Positions 1 to 7,715 of a stretch of 49,229 nucleotides of DNA are shown in pieces. Every line of letters begins with the position of its first letter. The stretch's first letter is position 1. Position numbers and translations under genes: made by a program. The stretch covers positions 1-49,229 of the forward strand of contig CAJUOQ010000015.1 in NCBI GenBank assembly GCA_910588235.1, read 5' to 3'. The notes below the pieces were generated by a model. That model did not search any database. It had not been told where the DNA came from and saw only the letters and a list, made by a program, of their open reading frames with translations. Source of the stretch: an uncultured Atopostipes sp. (GTDB taxonomy: Bacteria; Bacillota; Bacilli; Lactobacillales; Carnobacteriaceae_A).

Positions 1-94
1 CATGTTATATAAAATTGAACCGCCGTATACCGAACGGTACGTATGGTGGTGTGAGAGGACGATAAATAAATTAATTATTTATCTCCTACTCGAT
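1..94 (+). mobile_element. 3' end of a group II intron (domains V and VI)
   Basis: Bases 19-50 fold as a domain V hairpin. Positions 19-27 pair with 42-50, C40-G41 form the two-base bulge, 28-31 pair with 36-39, and a GAAC tetraloop closes the stem. C21-G22-C23 sit where the CGC catalytic triad is expected. Bases 61-69 and 75-83 form an AT-rich domain VI stem, followed by CTCCTACTCGAT, which resembles the 3' ends of bacterial LtrA-type introns. The splice boundary is put at about base 94. The reverse-transcriptase ORF would lie upstream, outside the window. The exact 3' boundary and the intron class are inference. Confidence 0.82.
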
Positions 95-111
95 AAATAC
101 CTAATATGTTT

Positions 112-858
112 CTATTTTTCTACCAGTTTTTTCAATGTTTCTGCACTTTCATAGACATTTTCAGGCGAATCATTGGGAACAAATTCGAGTAAGAAATTTT
201 GTTCATGTGGAGATTCTTCAGAAATGATATCGATATATTGCTTCCATTCATCAAAACCTTCTGCAAGTGGGAAGCGATGATGAAAATCTTCCCAATGAAA
301 GACATGCACATTTGTAATCCAAGGAGCCAGTTTTGGTAAACTTTCAATTCGTTCTTCCACACTTAAACTTTCTGCTGGTTGCCAATAAAGTAGCACATTT
401 GGCGTGTTAATTTCTTTCATTAATTGCTCGGCACTTTCCGGTGTATCCGTGAGCGTTTCTCGGTGGTATTCAATCGCAATATTTAAGTTCTCTGCACGAG
501 CCATTTCACCGATGCGTTGCGCATCTTCTACAATTTTAGCACGGGCGCTGTCCTCTATTTCTTTTGAGCCCGTTTCTCCACTCCAGACACGAATAATAGA
601 AACACCTAGGATTTTAGCAATTTCGATATAAGGTTTAAAATCTTCGAAGGAACCTAATTGATAGTAACTTCCATAAGAACTCGTTTGTAAACCAGCTTCT
701 TGCATCATTTCTGCCACATTTTTGGCGTTTTCAGAATCTGTTTCAGGGACATGAACATCACTTCCCCATTCGATCACCTCTAACCCAGCGTCTTTAACCA
801 AATCAATGATTTCTTCTGCCTTTTTATCACGTAAAGTAACTGAACATAAACCAATCAT
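112..858 (-). CDS. TIM-barrel sugar phosphate isomerase/epimerase family protein
   Basis: This 248-residue protein belongs to the xylose-isomerase-like / AP endonuclease 2 TIM-barrel family, which acts on ketoses, inososes or keto-acids with a divalent metal. Candidate metal ligands are spread along the barrel: the Glu/His of AIEYHRE (about residue 128), the His residues of VHVFHWED (about 185) and the Glu of FLLEFVPND (about 223). There is no signal peptide, so it is cytosolic. It is the last gene of a three-gene minus-strand unit, 15 bases after the dehydrogenase gene, with a GGAGG-type site before the ATG. The pairing with a 2-hydroxyacid dehydrogenase suggests sugar-acid metabolism, but the substrate cannot be told. 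The stop codon lies only 17 bases from the group II intron end. Confidence 0.78.
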   Translation of the reverse strand: MIGLCSVTLRDKKAEEIIDLVKDAGLEVIEWGSDVHVPETDSENAKNVAEMMQEAGLQTSSYGSYYQLGSFEDFKPYIEIAKILGVSIIRVWSGETGSKEIEDSARAKIVEDAQRIGEMARAENLNIAIEYHRETLTDTPESAEQLMKEINTPNVLLYWQPAESLSVEERIESLPKLAPWITNVHVFHWEDFHHRFPLAEGFDEWKQYIDIISEESPHEQNFLLEFVPNDSPENVYESAETLKKLVEK

Positions 859-873
859 TTTACTATATCCTCC

Positions 874-1869
874 TTAAGTCATTGTCCGATAATCTTCTTT
901 TGAAATTTGATATTTGAGAGGTTCTTGTTTAACATAACGAAGGGCTTCATCCGCAACCATTTTCCCCATTCTTGCCACTTCACTTCCAGCACTTCCGGCG
1001 ATATGAGGGGTTATGACAATGTTATCCATATCATAAAGAGGTGAATCAGGAAGAGGTGGTTCGGGATGGGTCACATCTAAAATCGCCGTTAAATCCGTGC
1101 GTTCTTTAAAGACATCAATCAATTCATCTTCTTTTACAATAGCCCCACGAGCGGTATTGATAAAAGTACTGTCTGTTTTCATTGTAGCGAATAATTCGCC
1201 TGTTATCATCCCTTCTGTTTCTGGTAAGAGGGGAGAGTGGAGCGAGACGATATTTGCTGTTTCAAATAATTCCTCTAAAGAGACCATGCGAACGCCCAAC
1301 TTTTCTGCTTCTTCTTCATCGACAAAAGGATCATAAGCAATCACCTCTAAATCAAAAGGTTTTAATAATTCAAGGGTTTTACGGCCTACTTGACTCAATG
1401 AAATGAGACCAACTGTCCGTTTATAAGCGCCTAACATTTGATATTGATTAAAATGAAATTCACGATCTTCTCGCACATTGCGTGTAATTTGCCAACCATT
1501 TTTTAAGCTAAATAAAATTTGACTTAAAGTATATTCAGCAACAGGAACCGCATTTGCGGTATTCGCAGTGGCGACAGTTATATTTTTCTCCCAAACCTCA
1601 TCAGACAATAAAGATTTCATCGTTCCGGCTGCATAAAAAATTGCTTCTAAATTTGGAGTAGTTTCCAGAAATTCTTGATCGAAAGTAGGAGCGCCCCAAC
1701 CAGAAAAAATAACTTCGACTTCAGCAAGTAGCTCTTTTTGCTCTAAGTAATTCTCTTTCGTTAGAGGGTCTCCAATGACATCAAAATTTTCGTGAATAAT
1801 TTTTTGTGCTTCTTCATCGTACACTTCATGAACTAAAGTATCGATCATTATAAATAAAGCTTTTTTCAT
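874..1869 (-). CDS. D-isomer-specific 2-hydroxyacid dehydrogenase (NAD-dependent)
   Basis: A 331-residue member of the D-2-hydroxyacid dehydrogenase family, which interconverts 2-keto acids and D-2-hydroxy acids. The catalytic Arg lies in NTARGAIV, the Glu in the VTHPEPPLP stretch and the His in ITPHIAGS. The nucleotide-binding turn reads GLISLSQVG, so two of the usual glycines are replaced by serine, which is atypical although a serine at the first position is common in this subfamily. The ATG at 1869 is preferred over an upstream in-frame start at 1923, because the latter would overlap the YczE gene and would add 18 residues unlike the family's N-terminus. It is 7 bases downstream of the YczE gene and probably co-transcribed with it and with the TIM-barrel gene. 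Confidence 0.8.
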   Translation of the reverse strand: MKKALFIMIDTLVHEVYDEEAQKIIHENFDVIGDPLTKENYLEQKELLAEVEVIFSGWGAPTFDQEFLETTPNLEAIFYAAGTMKSLLSDEVWEKNITVATANTANAVPVAEYTLSQILFSLKNGWQITRNVREDREFHFNQYQMLGAYKRTVGLISLSQVGRKTLELLKPFDLEVIAYDPFVDEEEAEKLGVRMVSLEELFETANIVSLHSPLLPETEGMITGELFATMKTDSTFINTARGAIVKEDELIDVFKERTDLTAILDVTHPEPPLPDSPLYDMDNIVITPHIAGSAGSEVARMGKMVADEALRYVKQEPLKYQISKEDYRTMT

Positions 1870-1876
1870 CTTATTC

Positions 1877-2497
1877 CTACTCTCTATTAAATAATTTTTG
1901 AAACATTCCAGTGAACGGCCCAATAATTAACGCTGAAATAATGGTACCTTCTCGAATTCCTGTCATTTGACCAGCAACAATCAGCCCTAATAAAATCGAT
2001 AAAACAACAAGTGTACTATCAAAAAAGGTTTTGACTGTTCCAAATGCATATTTCGTGTTGTCAGTGATCACGGCTACAATCCCTTCAGCAGGATTGTAAA
2101 CAGATTTGGCTTCTAATTGTAGAAAGATTCCCAATCCCATAATCAAACAACCAACAATCAACATGATCAATTGAAAGAAATAATTTTGAGGTTGAATAAA
2201 GCCAAGGATCTCATTGGATAAATCCACAGCAAATCCTAAAATAAAAGCGACTACAAATTGTAATAACTGGATTTTTGGGAATTGTTTCCTTTGGATAGCC
2301 ATCTGTAAGAGGACCCATAACACATTAAAAACACCTGTCATCAACCCGAAACTTATTCCCCATAATTCACTGATCACAAAAGGTAAACTCGTGACAGCTG
2401 TTGCTCCTAGACCAGCATTAGTGATCACAGTAATAGAAGTCCCTACGACTAAAATACTAATCAAAAGAAGCCCATACTCCTTAAAAGTGCTTTTCAT
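1877..2497 (-). CDS. YczE/YyaS/YitT-type integral membrane protein
   Basis: A 206-residue membrane protein with about five hydrophobic helices (near residues 8-28, 45-68, 78-97, 106-128 and 160-182). The pattern NAGLGATAVTSLP near residue 27 and YNPAEGIVAVI near 134 match the YczE/YyaS family, whose molecular function is not established. It begins the three-gene minus-strand unit and has a good GGAGGG site about five bases before its ATG. Its place ahead of two soluble sugar-acid enzymes raises the possibility of a transport or efflux role, but that is inference only. Confidence 0.72.
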   Translation of the reverse strand: MKSTFKEYGLLLISILVVGTSITVITNAGLGATAVTSLPFVISELWGISFGLMTGVFNVLWVLLQMAIQRKQFPKIQLLQFVVAFILGFAVDLSNEILGFIQPQNYFFQLIMLIVGCLIMGLGIFLQLEAKSVYNPAEGIVAVITDNTKYAFGTVKTFFDSTLVVLSILLGLIVAGQMTGIREGTIISALIIGPFTGMFQKLFNRE

Positions 2498-2530
2498 CTA
2501 TACCCTCCGAGTCTAATTAAGTTTAGGATC

Positions 2531-2559
2531 ATTATAACAACAAAATTAAAATAAAATAA
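2531..2559 (-). promoter_or_regulatory. Probable promoter of the YczE-dehydrogenase-isomerase unit
   Basis: Read on the minus strand, a perfect TATAAT (2536-2531) lies about 35 bases before the start codon, with a weak TTATTT -35 element 17 bases upstream. Only the -10 element is strong. Confidence 0.4.
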
Positions 2560-2643
2560 ATCGTACTTTAGTCGATATTTTAAAAAGAATACAGGTTTAA
2601 CGCCAAGAAAATTCAAAAAAAGACATATAGAATAAATGAATGT

Positions 2644-2675
2644 GACGGAGAACTCAAAGTTCTCCGTCTTTTGTT
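2644..2675 (+). terminator. Strong hairpin with plus-strand T tract
   Basis: An 11-base perfect stem (2644-2654 with 2658-2668) has a CAA loop and is followed by TTTTGTTT on the plus strand. No plus-strand gene precedes it. On the minus strand it sits after the stop of the SRA-like gene, but without a good T run. It could be a weak bidirectional terminator or a leftover of a lost plus-strand gene. Confidence 0.55.
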
Positions 2676-2724
2676 TAATGAACACTCCTGATATTCTCAG
2701 ATGGATAAAAGTTAAAATAATCTC

Positions 2725-3144
2725 TCAATCAACCAACTGCAAAGGAAAGACATAGACGTTTCTTTCTTTATCCTCCGCATCTTTTTGTGTTTCTTGGAAA
2801 GGTTCGTCGACAGCTTCGACTTCACCTTTATACTCATAATGGCTTGGTTTCAGCTTCTCGAACAAGTAAAGTTTTTGATTGTTTTCTTTATAATGATTTA
2901 ATTCGCGATTTTGCCAGGGTTTTTCTAAGGTTTGATCACCTGTGCGTCCAATCGCGGTGAAGTATAAAGTATCTTCTTCCCAGCGATTTTGATAAAGTCC
3001 ATATTTAGGATCATTAATAAGCACTAAAAGATTCAGTTTTTTAGATTTTCGAATGCCTCCTTCATATTGACAATGGAAAATCTCTGTAATTTCTTTATTA
3101 TTTAAGATCGTTCCGATTTCTAAAGAATCAATATTCTTTGGCAT
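2725..3144 (-). CDS. Small stand-alone protein resembling an SRA-like (ScoMcrA-type) domain
   Basis: A 139-residue protein. The arrangement resembles the SRA-like domain found at the N-terminus of McrA-type HNH endonucleases, which recognises modified DNA: a short N-terminal strand, then GGIRKSK, a YFTAIGRTGDQ turn, an NREL segment and a C-terminal YEYKGEV strand. No nuclease domain (HNH or PD-(D/E)XK) is visible in this gene or its neighbours. The ATG at 3144 is chosen because GGAG stands 8 bases upstream; a GTG at 3153 touches that site and is too close. It is a single gene between two hairpins. The family assignment is from pattern memory and is tentative; hypothetical protein is the fallback. 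Confidence 0.5.
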   Translation of the reverse strand: MPKNIDSLEIGTILNNKEITEIFHCQYEGGIRKSKKLNLLVLINDPKYGLYQNRWEEDTLYFTAIGRTGDQTLEKPWQNRELNHYKENNQKLYLFEKLKPSHYEYKGEVEAVDEPFQETQKDAEDKERNVYVFPLQLVD

Positions 3145-3207
3145 TATAGTCACTCCTCAAGCATTCTTATTATAAAGTAGTGTAATCAAAAGATGAGTGA
3201 TTTACAA

Positions 3208-3235
3208 AAAAGCAGCCTGAAAAACAGCTGCTTTT
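3208..3235. terminator. Hairpin with T runs on both strands
   Basis: A nine-base stem (3208-3216 with 3227-3235) is flanked by TTTT on the plus strand and by six T on the minus strand. It lies upstream of the SRA-like gene and upstream of the HAD gene, so no obvious gene feeds into it from either side. Confidence 0.45.
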
Positions 3236-3272
3236 GAAAATGTGTAAAGTTAATTTTCGCCATCGCTGGTCT

Positions 3273-3302
3273 CCTAGGATATTCATGGATGAATATCCTA
3301 GG
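3273..3302. repeat. Perfect 14-base inverted repeat
   Basis: CCTAGGATATTCAT (3273-3286) is followed after GG by its exact reverse complement (3289-3302). The arms extend by ATCG/CGAT (3262-3265 and 3303-3306) across short mismatched spacers. There is no T tract, so it is not a terminator. It lies just upstream of the HAD gene promoter and could be an operator or the remnant of a small mobile repeat. Confidence 0.8.
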
Positions 3303-3316
3303 CGATCAATCATGAA

Positions 3317-3345
3317 TTGTTTTTTGGCTTCTTTTTGACTAGAAT
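3317..3345 (+). promoter_or_regulatory. Probable promoter of the HAD gene
   Basis: TTGTTT (3317-3322) and TAGAAT (3340-3345) are separated by 17 bases and sit about 30 bases before the start codon, directly downstream of the 14-base inverted repeat. Confidence 0.45.
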
Positions 3346-3376
3346 AAAAGAGAATCAAGAAAGGGAGAAGCAGAGC

Positions 3377-4039
3377 ATGAAAGGAATCATTTTCGATTTT
3401 AATGGGACGATGGTGTTTGATGACCACCTACATGAAAAAGCTTGGGTGGATATGATCAAAAAACATAACGAAGAAGTTTCAGCAGAAGAGATCATTCATT
3501 ATATTCATGGAAGAACAAACGAAGCAACGATCAAACATTTTATGGGCGAAGTAAGTGATGAAGAAGTCCAAGCATTGGCAGAGGAAAAAGAACAGGAATA
3601 TCAACGGCTAGTCCGAGAAGAAAAAATCGGCTATGTCGATGGCACAGAAGAATTACTGGATGAACTCGTTCGAAAGGAAATTCCTTTCACGATTGCGACG
3701 GCAAGTCCAGCGATTAATATTGATTTTTATTTTGACTACTTCGAGCTTGGTCGTTGGTTTGATCGTGAAGCGATTATTTTTGATGATGGGACTTTTCCAG
3801 GAAAACCAGATCCATCGATTTATAAAATGGCAGCTGAAAGTTTAGATTTGGAGCCGACAGATTGTGTAGTCATTGAGGACGCAGTATCAGGCATCCAGTC
3901 CGCTAATGCTGCGAATATTGGAAAAGTTTTTGTGATGGTGGGGACTGAAAAACAAAAGGAATACTATGAAAATTCTGATTTAGAAATTGCGGATATTATT
4001 AGCGACTTTCATTCTTTTTTGGATCTTATGAGAGAATAG
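3377..4039 (+). CDS. HAD-superfamily hydrolase, beta-phosphoglucomutase-like subclass
   Basis: A 220-residue HAD protein with a helical cap. Motif I reads FDFNGT at residues 6-11: Asp7 is the nucleophile, but the usual second Asp (general acid/base) is Asn9. Motif II is the ATAS stretch near residue 116, the motif III Lys is in PGKPDPSIY near 147, and motif IV is VIEDAVSGI near 171. A phosphatase acting on small sugar phosphates is likely; mutase activity is doubtful without the second Asp. The ATG at 3377 is chosen because GGGAG lies upstream and the upstream in-frame extension is not HAD-like. It is a single gene with its own promoter. Confidence 0.8.
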   Translation: MKGIIFDFNGTMVFDDHLHEKAWVDMIKKHNEEVSAEEIIHYIHGRTNEATIKHFMGEVSDEEVQALAEEKEQEYQRLVREEKIGYVDGTEELLDELVRKEIPFTIATASPAINIDFYFDYFELGRWFDREAIIFDDGTFPGKPDPSIYKMAAESLDLEPTDCVVIEDAVSGIQSANAANIGKVFVMVGTEKQKEYYENSDLEIADIISDFHSFLDLMRE

Positions 4040-4364
4040 TTGATGACTTAAGTGGTCACTTTAGAGCCACCGCGAGTAGATAATTCGTTTATCTTCCGGC
4101 TGGCGCATCACTGCGGGAAGCTAATCGATTGATCTTCCACTAGAACTGCTTTGAAACGACGGATTAAAAAATGAAAAATGTTAGAGCTTTTTCTAAACGG
4201 AATTGGTAAGATCAAAAGGATTATTTATGGTATGATAAGCACTTGGGTATAGTACAGCAAGTGAAGGGAAAGTTTCGTTTTATTCTTTGTGCTTTCCGGT
4301 TGTATTATGGTCAAAATTATTCTATCTTGTCACTTTAACAAAAAGAAAGGATAAACTGTTAACA
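4040..4364 (+). other. Gene-free interval with mutually exclusive hairpins
   Basis: No gene is seen. Between 4076 and 4138 there is a hairpin AGATAA/TTATCT (loop TTCGT). After it come CTTCC (4093-4097), GGAAG (4116-4120) and CTTCC (4134-4138). The middle GGAAG can pair with either CTTCC, giving two competing stems; the first is extended by GC/GC around a G-G mismatch. The stretch is more GC-rich than its surroundings and has no T tract. The promoter of the following ligase gene probably lies near 4230-4250, where TATGAT is visible. Confidence 0.5.
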
Positions 4365-5600
4365 ATGGATACTACTAAAAAGCAAGATTTCCTGCCTATC
4401 CTTATAGGAACAGATCTAAACTGCTATACAATGTCAATTTCATTTCATGAAGAATATGGCATTAAGCCAGTGGTGGTAGGAAAAGCACCGATTCCTTATA
4501 CTGAAGGAAGTACAATCATCGAAGAGTTTTACTACACGGAGCGGATTGATGATACGGCTTATTTTATCGATTACTTAAAAACTTTGGCGGAAAAATACCA
4601 TCAAGAGTATGAGAAACTGCTACTTATTGGAACGAACGATGCTTATGTCACGTTTATTATTGAAAATAAAGAAGCATTAGCTGAAGATTTTGAATTTAAC
4701 TATCCTGATGCAGAATTAGTGCCGGAGCTCTTTTTGAAAAAGAACTTTTATCGTTTGTGTGAGGAACACGGGTTAGATACTCCCTTGACTTATTTTTATT
4801 CTTGTAAAGAGGAAGAACCGTTTGATAAAGAGGTTCCTTTTCCATTAATTGTCAAACCAAGTAACGGCATTGAATATTATGCGAATCCGTTTGAAGGGAT
4901 GCAGAAGGTCTATAAAGTCGAAAACTATCATGAATTAAATAAAGTCATTCAAACAATCAAAAATAGTGGGTACCGTGATGAATTGATTATCCAAGATTAT
5001 ATCCCGGGAGACGACACGCATATGTGGGACGCGGTGTATTATGGTGACCGTCATCGAAATGCGCAATTAATTTCTTTTGGCCAAGTGGTTCTTCAAGAAC
5101 CAACCACCACAGGCGTTGGGAATTATACAGCTTTGATTGTGCGTCAAAATAAAGAAATGATGGATAAACTTGTTCGTTTTATGGAAGATATTGGTTATAA
5201 AGGCTTTGCGAACTTTGACATTAAATATGACCCTCGAGATGGCACGTACAAACTTTTCGAAGTCAATATCCGCCAAGGACGCTCAAGTTACTATCTAACA
5301 CAAAGTGGTTACAATATCGCAAAAATTATCGTCGACGATGTGATTTATAAAAAAGACAAAGAATTTCATTATGTGAAAGGTGATCATATTTTTGCGGTCA
5401 TTCCAAAGGGCGTCTTGAAGCGTTATGTTTCAAATCCAAAAATTGCTGAAGAAGTCCGTCAATTAATTAAAGATGGAAAATATAAAAACCCCATTTTTTA
5501 TAAACCGGATAAAGGTTTGAAACGAAAATTCCTCATGTTGTTGCGTCAGATTAATTACTTTAGAAAATATAAGAATAATCAGATTGAGGACAAAGGATAA
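4365..5600 (+). CDS. ATP-grasp ligase of the D-aspartate ligase (AslFm) family, copy 1
   Basis: A 411-residue ATP-grasp protein. It resembles the Enterococcus faecium D-aspartate ligase, which adds D-Asp through its beta-carboxyl to the side-chain amine of residue 3 in UDP-MurNAc-pentapeptide. The ATP-grasp landmarks are visible: FPLIVKPSNGIEY (near residue 165), LIIQDYIPGDD (near 210) and ANFDIKYDPRDG followed by FEVNIRQGRSSYY (near 285-310), which carry the Mg-binding Glu and Asn. The ATG at 4365 is chosen because it gives a length equal to the paralogue downstream; the AAAGGA site is 13 bases away, rather far. A terminator follows, so this copy may be expressed apart from the next three genes. 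Confidence 0.82.
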   Translation: MDTTKKQDFLPILIGTDLNCYTMSISFHEEYGIKPVVVGKAPIPYTEGSTIIEEFYYTERIDDTAYFIDYLKTLAEKYHQEYEKLLLIGTNDAYVTFIIENKEALAEDFEFNYPDAELVPELFLKKNFYRLCEEHGLDTPLTYFYSCKEEEPFDKEVPFPLIVKPSNGIEYYANPFEGMQKVYKVENYHELNKVIQTIKNSGYRDELIIQDYIPGDDTHMWDAVYYGDRHRNAQLISFGQVVLQEPTTTGVGNYTALIVRQNKEMMDKLVRFMEDIGYKGFANFDIKYDPRDGTYKLFEVNIRQGRSSYYLTQSGYNIAKIIVDDVIYKKDKEFHYVKGDHIFAVIPKGVLKRYVSNPKIAEEVRQLIKDGKYKNPIFYKPDKGLKRKFLMLLRQINYFRKYKNNQIEDKG

Positions 5601-5610
5601 GGATAAAAAT

Positions 5611-5642
5611 AAAGAGAGGCTGCAAGGGAAGTCTCTCTTTTT
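5611..5642 (+). terminator. Rho-independent terminator after the first ligase gene
   Basis: AAAGAGAGGCT pairs with AGTCTCTCTTT (one G-T pair) and a run of five T follows. It separates the two ligase paralogues. Confidence 0.75.
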
Positions 5643-5665
5643 GTGTACAGAAAAATCTAGAAAAG

Positions 5666-5694
5666 CTGGAAACCCTTATATTTTGAAGTATAAT
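5666..5694 (+). promoter_or_regulatory. Probable promoter of the second ligase gene
   Basis: A perfect TATAAT (5689-5694) is preceded by a weak CTGGAA -35 element with a 17-base spacer. It lies after the terminator, which fits separate transcription of the second ligase, racemase and murE genes. Confidence 0.5.
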
Positions 5695-5762
5695 AGGTTC
5701 AATTATCCTCTAATGGTTCGTTGGTGAACAGAAACAAATAGAGTGGAAAGTTGGAAACTCAG

Positions 5763-6977
5763 ATGGAGTTTAAAGAACGAGAATTTGTCGCTGTTGTTTT
5801 AGGCGGCGATATTAATACATATAGTGTAGCTCGTGCGTTCTATGAAGAATACCAGATCAAAACAACAGTTATGGGGAAATATCGAACAGGTCCCAGTTAT
5901 GGGAGTCGCATTATTGACTACATTGCGAATGAAAAAATTGACCAGACGAAAACCTTTTTAAAACAAGTGAATGCTTTTGCGCAGCAGTATTCCAAGAAGA
6001 AAATTATTTTATTAGGAGCCGGCGATAATTATATTAATATGATCACTAAAAATCGCCAACACTTAGCAGAGAATATTATTGTGCCTTTTATTTCACATGA
6101 TTTGATGGATCAATTGCAACGAAAAGATTATTTTTATTCTTTATGTGAGGAAGTAGGCGTCGCTTATCCGGATACGGTGATTGTGACGAAAGAAATGGGA
6201 TTGGATTTTGAAGTCCCTTTTTCTTATCCCGTTATTTTAAAATCTTCAGAGAGTATTCATTACTGGGATTATCCTTTTCCTGAACAAGAAAAAGTATTTA
6301 CAATCAATAATCGCCAAGAATTAGAAGATATGATTACGAAAATTTATGCAGCCGGTTATCCGGAGAACTTGATTGTTCAAGATATGATTCCTGGCAATGA
6401 TGAGTCGATGTACGTATTGACTTCTTACTCGAATCAATGGGGCAAGGTGAAGATGATGTGTCTCGGACATGTTTTGCTGGAAGAACACACCCCTTTAGGG
6501 AAAGGGAATCATGCGGTTATTATTACCACTTATAAAAAAGAATTGTTAAAACAAGCGCAAGCGTTTTTAGAAACGATTCATTATACAGGGTATTCAAACT
6601 TTGATATTAAATACGATATGCGCGACGGCCAATATAAATTTTTCGAAATTAATACGCGGCAAGGGCGTAGTAATTATTATGTGACAGGGGCTGGTTTTAA
6701 TATTGCTCGTTATTTAGTTGAGGATTACATTTATCAAGAAGGCCAAGCCTTCGAAGTAATGAAAAAACCTTATTTATGGTCGGTGGTCCCGAAGCAAGTG
6801 GCTTTCAAATATGTGAAGATGCAAGAAAATTTAGACTTGATGAAAGATTTAATCAAAGAAGAGAAAATGTGTAATCCTTTGTTTTTTCAAGAGGATTTAC
6901 CTTTCGGACGTTTTATGCGAATGATGAAAAATCACTTCAGTCATTTTAGGAAATTTAGAAAATATTATAGTTCTTAA
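5763..6977 (+). CDS. ATP-grasp ligase of the D-aspartate ligase (AslFm) family, copy 2
   Basis: A paralogue of the preceding ligase, 404 residues from this start. It keeps the same landmarks: YPVILKSSESIHYW (near residue 155), LIVQDMIPGNDE (near 205) and SNFDIKYDMRDG followed by FEINTRQGRSNYY (near 280-300). The two copies differ clearly outside the motifs, so they may add different D-amino acids (D-Asp and D-Glu) or act in succession. The ATG at 5763 has a GGAAA about seven bases upstream. An in-frame TTG at 5751 would add four residues and has a GGAAAG almost touching it, so it is less likely. It is 21 bases from the racemase start, forming an operon with it. Confidence 0.8.
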   Translation: MEFKEREFVAVVLGGDINTYSVARAFYEEYQIKTTVMGKYRTGPSYGSRIIDYIANEKIDQTKTFLKQVNAFAQQYSKKKIILLGAGDNYINMITKNRQHLAENIIVPFISHDLMDQLQRKDYFYSLCEEVGVAYPDTVIVTKEMGLDFEVPFSYPVILKSSESIHYWDYPFPEQEKVFTINNRQELEDMITKIYAAGYPENLIVQDMIPGNDESMYVLTSYSNQWGKVKMMCLGHVLLEEHTPLGKGNHAVIITTYKKELLKQAQAFLETIHYTGYSNFDIKYDMRDGQYKFFEINTRQGRSNYYVTGAGFNIARYLVEDYIYQEGQAFEVMKKPYLWSVVPKQVAFKYVKMQENLDLMKDLIKEEKMCNPLFFQEDLPFGRFMRMMKNHFSHFRKFRKYYSS

Positions 6978-6998
6978 TGGGGATAAAGGGGGATGGCC

Positions 6999-7700
6999 GT
7001 GAAAAAGAAATTAGGCGTCATCGGTGGTATGGGGACAGAAGCAACGAGTTATTTCTTCGAAGAGTTAGTCGCTCATACTCAAATAGCAAAAGATCAAGAT
7101 CACTTAGATACAATCATCTTCAATCATGCAACGCTTCCTGACCGGACGAATGCGATCTTATCTGGCGATACAGAGGAACTAACCAATCGTTTAATTGAAG
7201 ATGTTAAGTTATTAGAAAAAATTGGCGTAGAAAATATTGCAATTCCATGTAACACTGCACACTATTTTTATGATACCATTCAAAAAGAAACAAAGATCCC
7301 CATTATCCATATGGTGAAAGAAAGTGTTGCAGAAGCTCTGACGCGCTTTGAAAATGTCGAAAAAATTGGCATTATGGCGACAGCAGGTACGATTCAAACA
7401 AAAATCTATCACAACGAGTGTGCAGCTCAAGGGGTAGAAGCAGTCGTTCCATCCGCAGCCAAGCAAGCGGATCTGATGTCGTTAATCTATGATGAAATTA
7501 AAAGAGGGATACCTGGAACTTTTGATAAATTCGAGCGCGTATATAACGAGTTAATGGAGACAGGTAGTGATGTTGTTCTTTTAGCATGCACGGAATTATC
7601 TGTCTTTAAAAAAAGAAATAAAATTTATGAGACCTGTTTAGATGCCTTGGATATTTTAGTCAGAGAATCTATTCAGCGTTCCAATGCAGAATATCAATAG
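6999..7700 (+). CDS. racD: Aspartate/glutamate racemase family protein (probable aspartate racemase)
   Basis: A 233-residue racemase that interconverts L- and D-aspartate without PLP, using two cysteines as acid and base. The first Cys is in IPCNTAHYF (near residue 82) and the second in LLACTELSV (near 195). The N-terminus GVIGGMGTEAT is typical of the aspartate racemase branch. The GTG at 6999 is preferred because AAAGGGGG ends seven bases before it; an ATG at 6993 directly abuts that site and would add two residues. It sits between a D-Asp ligase and murE, so it most likely supplies D-Asp for the cell-wall cross-bridge, as the racemase gene next to aslfm does in enterococci. Confidence 0.87.
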   Translation: MKKKLGVIGGMGTEATSYFFEELVAHTQIAKDQDHLDTIIFNHATLPDRTNAILSGDTEELTNRLIEDVKLLEKIGVENIAIPCNTAHYFYDTIQKETKIPIIHMVKESVAEALTRFENVEKIGIMATAGTIQTKIYHNECAAQGVEAVVPSAAKQADLMSLIYDEIKRGIPGTFDKFERVYNELMETGSDVVLLACTELSVFKKRNKIYETCLDALDILVRESIQRSNAEYQ

Positions 7701-7715
7701 AAAGAAGTATGACTC

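Noticed and set aside
2494..2685. Minus-strand 63-residue open frame upstream of the YczE gene
   Set aside because: It has no ribosome-binding site, overlaps the YczE start and covers a terminator hairpin and promoter; its composition is that of AT-rich noncoding DNA.
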